Below are positions 59,592 through 64,000 of a DNA stretch of 64,000 nt, piece by piece; the first letter of the stretch is position 1, and the number at the start of each line of letters is the position of its first letter. The notes beneath the pieces are model-generated. The model saw nothing but the letters and a program-made list of their open reading frames with translations, searched no databases and was not told the DNA's origin. A program made the translations under genes and the position numbers. Location of the stretch: positions 1-64,000 of the forward strand of contig QHTE01000049.1 of NCBI GenBank assembly GCA_003220685.1, read 5' to 3'. Source of the DNA: Candidatus Rokuibacteriota bacterium (GTDB taxonomy: Bacteria > Methylomirabilota > Methylomirabilia > Rokubacteriales > CSP1-6).

Positions 59592-61115
59592 CTACGCCCG
59601 CCACTGGCGATCGAGGCCGCGATACTGGATTGCCTCCGCGCAATGCTCAGCCGTCAGCGCGTCGGCTCCGGCCAGATCGGCGATCGAGCGCGCGACCTTG
59701 AGCACTCGGTCGTGCCCGCGGGCCGAGAGCCCCAGGCGCGTCACGGCCGCGGCGAGCAGGCGCTCGGCCTCGGCGGAGACGGGGCAGAAGCGTTGAACCT
59801 GACGCGGACTCATCGCCGCGTTGACGCGGGTCGCACTGCTGCGGAAGCGGTCCCGCTGCCGCTGGCGCGCCGCCGCCACGCGGGTACGGATCGTCTCGGT
59901 GGCGTCCCCCGAGGTCAGGATGTGAATCTCCTCAGGGGACAGCGCGGCGAGCTCGACCTGTAGATCGATGCGGTCCAGGAGCGGGCGGGACAGGCGGCCC
60001 AGGTAGCGAGTCCGCTCGGCGGGCGTGCAGACGCAGCCGTCGAGCGACGGGCAGCCGCGCCGGCAAGGGTTGGCGGCCGCGACGAGCTGAAAGCGCGCGG
60101 GGAAGCTGCTGACGCCGCTGGCGCGGGCGATCGTGACGCGGCCGTCCTCGAGCGGCTGGCGCAGCGACTCGAGCACGTGCTGCTGGAACTCGGGTAGCTC
60201 GTCCAGGAACAGCACGCCGAGATGGGCGAGGGTGACCTCGCCCGGGTGCGGGGGGCTCCCTCCGCCGATCAGCCCCGACACCGAGGTCGTATGGTGCGGC
60301 GCGCGAAACGGGCGGCGGCTCAGCAGCTCGCCGTGGCGGGGCAGCAACCCGGCGACGGACCAGATGGTGGACGCCTCGATCATCTCGTCGCGGGTGAGCG
60401 TAGGCAAAATCGCCGCCAGGCGCCGCGCCAGCATCGTCTTGCCCCCTCCGGGAGGACCGACGAGCAGCACGTTGTGCGCGCCGACCGCCGCGATCTCGAG
60501 CGCGCGCTTGGCCAGCGCCTGGCCGTGCACGTCCGCGAAGTCGAGATCGTCCGCGCCGGCCGCTACGAGAGAGGCGGGCGCGGCCGGCATTGCCGACGGC
60601 GGGTCTGCACCGTTCAGGAGACCCACGGCCTCGCCCAAGGTGGGCGCGGCGAGTACACGCAGGCCCTCGACGGCCAGCGCCTCCCCATGGTTCGCGAGCG
60701 GCACGACGAGCGTACGGATCCCGTGCCGCCGGCACGCGAGCCCGACCGCGAGCACACCGCGGACGCCCTGGATCTTGCCGTCCAGCGCCAGCTCGCCCAC
60801 CACCGCGAACGAGCCGATGCGCCCGTCCTGGACTACGCCGGTGGCCTCGAGGATGCCGAGCGCGATCGGGAGATCGAACGAGGTACCCTCCTTGCGGATG
60901 TCCGCGGGCGCGAGGTTCACCGTGATGCGGTCGTTCGGAAATGCGTAGCCGGCGTTCCGGATCGCGGTGCGGACGCGCTCGCGGCTTTCGCGGACAGCCG
61001 AGTCGGGAAGACCGACCGTGTTGAACGCCGGCAATCCCGACGCGACGTCGACTTCCACGCGCACGAGCGCGGCCTCGACACCCACGAGGGCAGCGGAGAG
61101 GATCCTCGCGATCAC
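59592..61115 (-). CDS. comM: YifB/ComM-family Mg-chelatase-like AAA ATPase
   Basis: VDVASGLPAFNTVGLPDSAVRESRERVRTAIRNAGY; GPPGGGKTMLARRLAAILP; NPCRRGCP. Confidence 0.94.
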   Translation of the reverse strand: MIARILSAALVGVEAALVRVEVDVASGLPAFNTVGLPDSAVRESRERVRTAIRNAGYAFPNDRITVNLAPADIRKEGTSFDLPIALGILEATGVVQDGRIGSFAVVGELALDGKIQGVRGVLAVGLACRRHGIRTLVVPLANHGEALAVEGLRVLAAPTLGEAVGLLNGADPPSAMPAAPASLVAAGADDLDFADVHGQALAKRALEIAAVGAHNVLLVGPPGGGKTMLARRLAAILPTLTRDEMIEASTIWSVAGLLPRHGELLSRRPFRAPHHTTSVSGLIGGGSPPHPGEVTLAHLGVLFLDELPEFQQHVLESLRQPLEDGRVTIARASGVSSFPARFQLVAAANPCRRGCPSLDGCVCTPAERTRYLGRLSRPLLDRIDLQVELAALSPEEIHILTSGDATETIRTRVAAARQRQRDRFRSSATRVNAAMSPRQVQRFCPVSAEAERLLAAAVTRLGLSARGHDRVLKVARSIADLAGADALTAEHCAEAIQYRGLDRQWRA

Positions 61116-61203
61116 TCGGTGATTGTTCGATCGGTCCGGCGGTCCGTCAATGTCGCGGTTCGGAGACGCCCGGCCTGACTGAGATTGGTGCTAGAGTCCG
61201 GGA

Positions 61204-62580
61204 ATGGCGCGCCCAGTCGTCCTCGTCGTCGACGACGACCCCGGCGTTCGGGAGTCGTTCCGGCTGATTCTCGAGGATCACTACGACGTCGTCGACGTGC
61301 CAGACGGCCCCAGCGCGCTCGACGTCGTGCGCGCCTCCGCCGTCGACCTCGTCCTCCTCGACATCCGCTTGCCCGGGATGGACGGCATCGAGGTGCTCGA
61401 GCGCATCAAGGCCCTCGACGAAGGCATCGAGGTGATCCTCGTTACCGCCGTGAAGACCGTGCGCACCGCGGTGGCCGCCATGAAGCTCGGCGCCTTCGAC
61501 TATCTGACCAAGCCCTTCGAGGAGGACGAGCTCCTGTCGCTGTCGCGCCGCGCCCTCGAGCGCCGGGCGCTCGAGCGCGAGGTCGCATTCCTGCGCTCCG
61601 AGCTGGCGCGCGCGCACGACCTCGACGAGATCGTCGGTAGGCATCCCGCGATCGAGAAGCTCCACGGCCTGATCGCGCAGGTCGCCCGGACGTCGACCAC
61701 CGTCCTGATCACCGGCGAGAGCGGAACCGGCAAGGAGCTGGTCGCGCGGGCCATCCACCATCAGGGCCCGCGGCGTGACGGGCCCTTCGTCGCCGTCAAC
61801 CCGGCCGCCATCGCCGAGACGCTCATCGAGTCCGATCTGTTCGGCCACGAGAAGGGCGCGTTCACCGGCGCCCACCGGCGGAAGCTGGGGAAGTTCGAGC
61901 TGGCGCAGGGGGGCACCGTGTTCCTCGACGAGATCGGCACACTGCGGTCCGAGCTCCAGGTGAAGCTCTTGCGCGTGCTCCAGGAGCGCGAGGTCGAGCG
62001 AGTCGGCGGTACTCGCCCGGTCAAGATCGACGTCCGGTTCATCGCCGCCACGAACACGAACCTCAAGGAGGCCGTCGCTCGCGGCACCTTCCGCGAGGAT
62101 CTCTACTATCGGCTCAACGTCGTGCCGGTGGTCGTGCCGCCGCTCCGGGAGCGGATCCAGGACGTGCCCCTGCTCGTCGACCATTTCATCCGGCGCGACA
62201 ATCGCCGGTTCCACAAGCGGATTGACGGGCCCTCGCCCGAAACGCTCGCCGCGCTGCAGGCCTACCGGTGGCCGGGCAACGTGCGCGAGCTCGAGAACGT
62301 CGTCGAGCGGTGCGTGGTCCTGGCCGAGGGGCCCATCATCCAGCTCAACGATCTTCCGCTCGATGTCTCCCTGCCGCAGCAGGCCACGAAGGTTCGGGGG
62401 GCCGAGGCGCTGCCCCTGAACGAGGCGACGGACCAGTTCGAGCGCCAGATCGTGCTCCGGGTCCTCGAACGGGTGGGCTGGAACCTCACCGAGGCGGGCC
62501 GAATTCTCGAGGTCCATCGCAATTCACTGCGGGTGAAGCTCGCCCGCTGGGGAGTCCGGGCGCCGACCGTCGAGCACTGA
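61204..62580 (+). CDS. NtrC-family sigma54-dependent response regulator (no adjacent kinase)
   Basis: [47 protein letters not shown]-terminal Fis-type [28 protein letters not shown]. Confidence 0.94.
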   Translation: MARPVVLVVDDDPGVRESFRLILEDHYDVVDVPDGPSALDVVRASAVDLVLLDIRLPGMDGIEVLERIKALDEGIEVILVTAVKTVRTAVAAMKLGAFDYLTKPFEEDELLSLSRRALERRALEREVAFLRSELARAHDLDEIVGRHPAIEKLHGLIAQVARTSTTVLITGESGTGKELVARAIHHQGPRRDGPFVAVNPAAIAETLIESDLFGHEKGAFTGAHRRKLGKFELAQGGTVFLDEIGTLRSELQVKLLRVLQEREVERVGGTRPVKIDVRFIAATNTNLKEAVARGTFREDLYYRLNVVPVVVPPLRERIQDVPLLVDHFIRRDNRRFHKRIDGPSPETLAALQAYRWPGNVRELENVVERCVVLAEGPIIQLNDLPLDVSLPQQATKVRGAEALPLNEATDQFERQIVLRVLERVGWNLTEAGRILEVHRNSLRVKLARWGVRAPTVEH

Positions 62581-62581
62581 G

Positions 62582-62613
62582 CGCCCAGTGGTTGGGCGCC
62601 CAACCACTGGGCG
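62582..62613. promoter_or_regulatory. Perfect 32-bp palindrome (operator/UAS or terminator stem)
   Basis: CGCCCAGTGGTTGGGCGCCCAACCACTGGGCG; starts 2 nt after the response-regulator stop codon. Degenerate extra half-site CGCCCAGTCGTTGTGCG just downstream. Confidence 0.8.
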
Positions 62614-62762
62614 TCCCCGCCCAGTCGTTGTGCGACGGCACGTCGTCATCCCGTGGAAGCCCGGGAGCGCCTCGTTACGAAACGGGTACTTGGCATGCGG
62701 CTGCGACTTTGGTCCCACAGGTGGTCGTCTAATTGCTTAACCTTCTCGCGGTGGTCTTTTGG

Positions 62763-62781
62763 AGCCCTCATGGGGAGGGCT
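62763..62781 (+). promoter_or_regulatory. 5'-UTR hairpin (attenuator-like) ahead of the small ORF
   Basis: AGCCCTC-ATGGG-GAGGGCT followed by TTTC. Confidence 0.5.
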
Positions 62782-62806
62782 TTTCAACTGTCGAGGAGGA
62801 AAAGCA

Positions 62807-62950
62807 ATGGCGAAGGCATGGGCTGGCATCGTCGTGGTGGCCGCGGTGGTCGCGTCGTTCTTGCTGGTGGCGCCGGTGATCGAGTCGGCGACCTCAGCTT
62901 CAACGCAGTACTTTCAGGCGATCGGGACCGCGGAAGGCGGCGCCGACTAG
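62807..62950 (+). CDS. 47-aa exported or membrane small peptide
   Basis: GAGGAGG Shine-Dalgarno; MAKAWAGIVVVAAVVASFLLVAPVIESATSASTQYFQAIGTAEGGAD (one hydrophobic helix, Ala/Ser-rich junction, short polar tail). Confidence 0.6.
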   Translation: MAKAWAGIVVVAAVVASFLLVAPVIESATSASTQYFQAIGTAEGGAD

Positions 62951-63015
62951 TCCTCCGGCGTTCCTTGCGTGTCCCGGTGTCGTTGTTGAGTCGCCTCTGG
63001 GCGAGGAGGGGAGAC

Positions 63016-64000
63016 GTGCACCCTCTCTTCCTCTTCCTTCTTCTCCTTGCCGCCGCGCTCGTATTCGTGCAGCCGTCGCGCCTGCACGCCCAGGACGTGG
63101 AGCATCGAGCCACGGAGGCGGTGTATCGACGGCCGCTGGGTCATGACCCGAAGACCCTCGATCCCGCGCGGGTCAGCGACATCTACAGCCTGTCGGTCTC
63201 GCAGCAGATCTTCGACGGTCTCGTGCAGTACGACAGCGCGCTCACGATCGTGCCGGCGCTCGCGGAATTCTGGCGGGCCTCGCGCGAAGGGCTCGTCTGG
63301 ACGTTCACCCTGCGCCGCGGGGTAAAGTTCCACAACGGACGCGAGGTCACCGCGGAGGACGTCGTCTATTCGTTCGCGCGGATCCTGGATCCGAGGACGC
63401 GCTCGGGCGCGGCGGAGCTGTTCCTCAACGTCAGGGGCGCCCGCGAGTTCAGAGAGGGGCGCGCGAAGAGCGTGTCGGGATTGGTCGCGCTCGACCGGCG
63501 AACCGTTCAGGTGACCCTCGATGAAAACGTCGCGCCGTTCGTGGCGATCGCGGCGGTCGGCCACGCCAAGATCGTTCCGCGCGACCTCGTCGAGGCTCAG
63601 GGCGACGCCTTCGGCGCCCAACCCATCGGCACCGGACCCTTCAAGTTCGTCCGGTGGGACCGCGGAAAAGAGATCACGCTGGAGTCGAACGCGGAGTATT
63701 TCGACGGCGCGCCGCGGCTGTCGCGGCTCGTGTTCCGGATCTTTCCGGGCGAGCAGCGGGACGCCATGCAGGAGGAGTTCCAGAAGGGGAACCTGGAGGA
63801 CGCGCCGGTGCCGGCCCGCGTCGACCGGCGGGCGCTGACCGCGAGCGGCAGCTACATCTACGTGAAGCGTCCGATGATCAGCGCGCGGTTCTACGGGTTC
63901 AACACACGTGCGAAGCCCCTCAACGACCGACGGGTCCGGCAGGCGATCGTCCAGGCGATCGACCGGGAGGCGATCGTCGAGGGCGTGTACCTCGGACAGG
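63016..64000 (+). CDS. Peptide/solute-binding ABC protein (SBP_bac_5 type), truncated by window end
   Basis: Not in the ORF track because it is open at the edge. GTG start, signal-like VHPLFLFLLLLAAALVFVQPSRLHAQD; GHDPKTLDPARVSDIYSLSVSQQIFDGLVQYD; WTFTLRRGVKFHNGREVTAEDVVYSFARILDP; QPIGTGPFKFVRW. Confidence 0.92.
   Translation, partial: MHPLFLFLLLLAAALVFVQPSRLHAQDVEHRATEAVYRRPLGHDPKTLDPARVSDIYSLSVSQQIFDGLVQYDSALTIVPALAEFWRASREGLVWTFTLRRGVKFHNGREVTAEDVVYSFARILDPRTRSGAAELFLNVRGAREFREGRAKSVSGLVALDRRTVQVTLDENVAPFVAIAAVGHAKIVPRDLVEAQGDAFGAQPIGTGPFKFVRWDRGKEITLESNAEYFDGAPRLSRLVFRIFPGEQRDAMQEEFQKGNLEDAPVPARVDRRALTASGSYIYVKRPMISARFYGFNTRAKPLNDRRVRQAIVQAIDREAIVEGVYLGQ

Noticed and set aside
62694-62708. 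TGGCATGCGGCTGC as a sigma54 promoter
   Set aside because: GG-to-GC spacing is 9 rather than 10 nt; the downstream TGGTCGTCTAATTGCT has correct spacing.
1-64000. CRISPR arrays, tRNA/rRNA genes, transposases, integrases, prophage or known defence genes
   Set aside because: Looked for; no regularly spaced repeats, cloverleaf-like tRNA motifs, or transposase/integrase/Cas-like ORFs were recognised by eye.

Overview
The window is 64 kb of high-GC, gene-dense bacterial chromosome. The gene content looks like a Rokubacteria/Methylomirabilota-type lineage, but that is inference and was not tested. Main blocks: (1) 3' end of a tandem-repeat protein (3-704). (2) A glycan/envelope cluster (909-10196): spermidine-synthase-like membrane protein, GT-C protein, AsnB, GT2, methyltransferase, DUF2142-like protein. 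(3) A redoxin coupled to a GAF-PAS histidine kinase that is split by an apparent frameshift. (4) FAD oxidoreductase, MOSC and MaoC genes. (5) A branched-chain amino-acid (liv) ABC operon, interrupted between livG and livF by a DUF2142-like gene that is flanked by a 49-bp imperfect copy of the livF 5' end. (6) thiE, accC, MA-peptidase, accB, efp, TPR, aroB. (7) A complete type IV pilus locus, pilQ to pilB. It has two near-identical pilins, each with its own sigma54-type promoter and hairpin terminator, next to pilSR. (8) macro domain/mazG. (9) A heat-shock block hsp20-dnaK-dnaJ-hspR-lon, in which DnaJ has SPD instead of HPD and a half zinc finger. (10) SLT transglycosylase, hydrolase, comM. (11) An unpaired NtrC-type regulator followed by a perfect 32-bp palindrome, a possible -24/-12 element, a 47-aa exported-peptide-like ORF and a peptide-binding ABC protein that runs off the window. 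Strongest leads: the interrupted liv operon, the SPD DnaJ, the twin sigma54 pilin units, and the regulator/palindrome/small-peptide/SBP module. No tRNA, rRNA, CRISPR or transposase was recognised. All calls come from reading the sequence; no searches were run.
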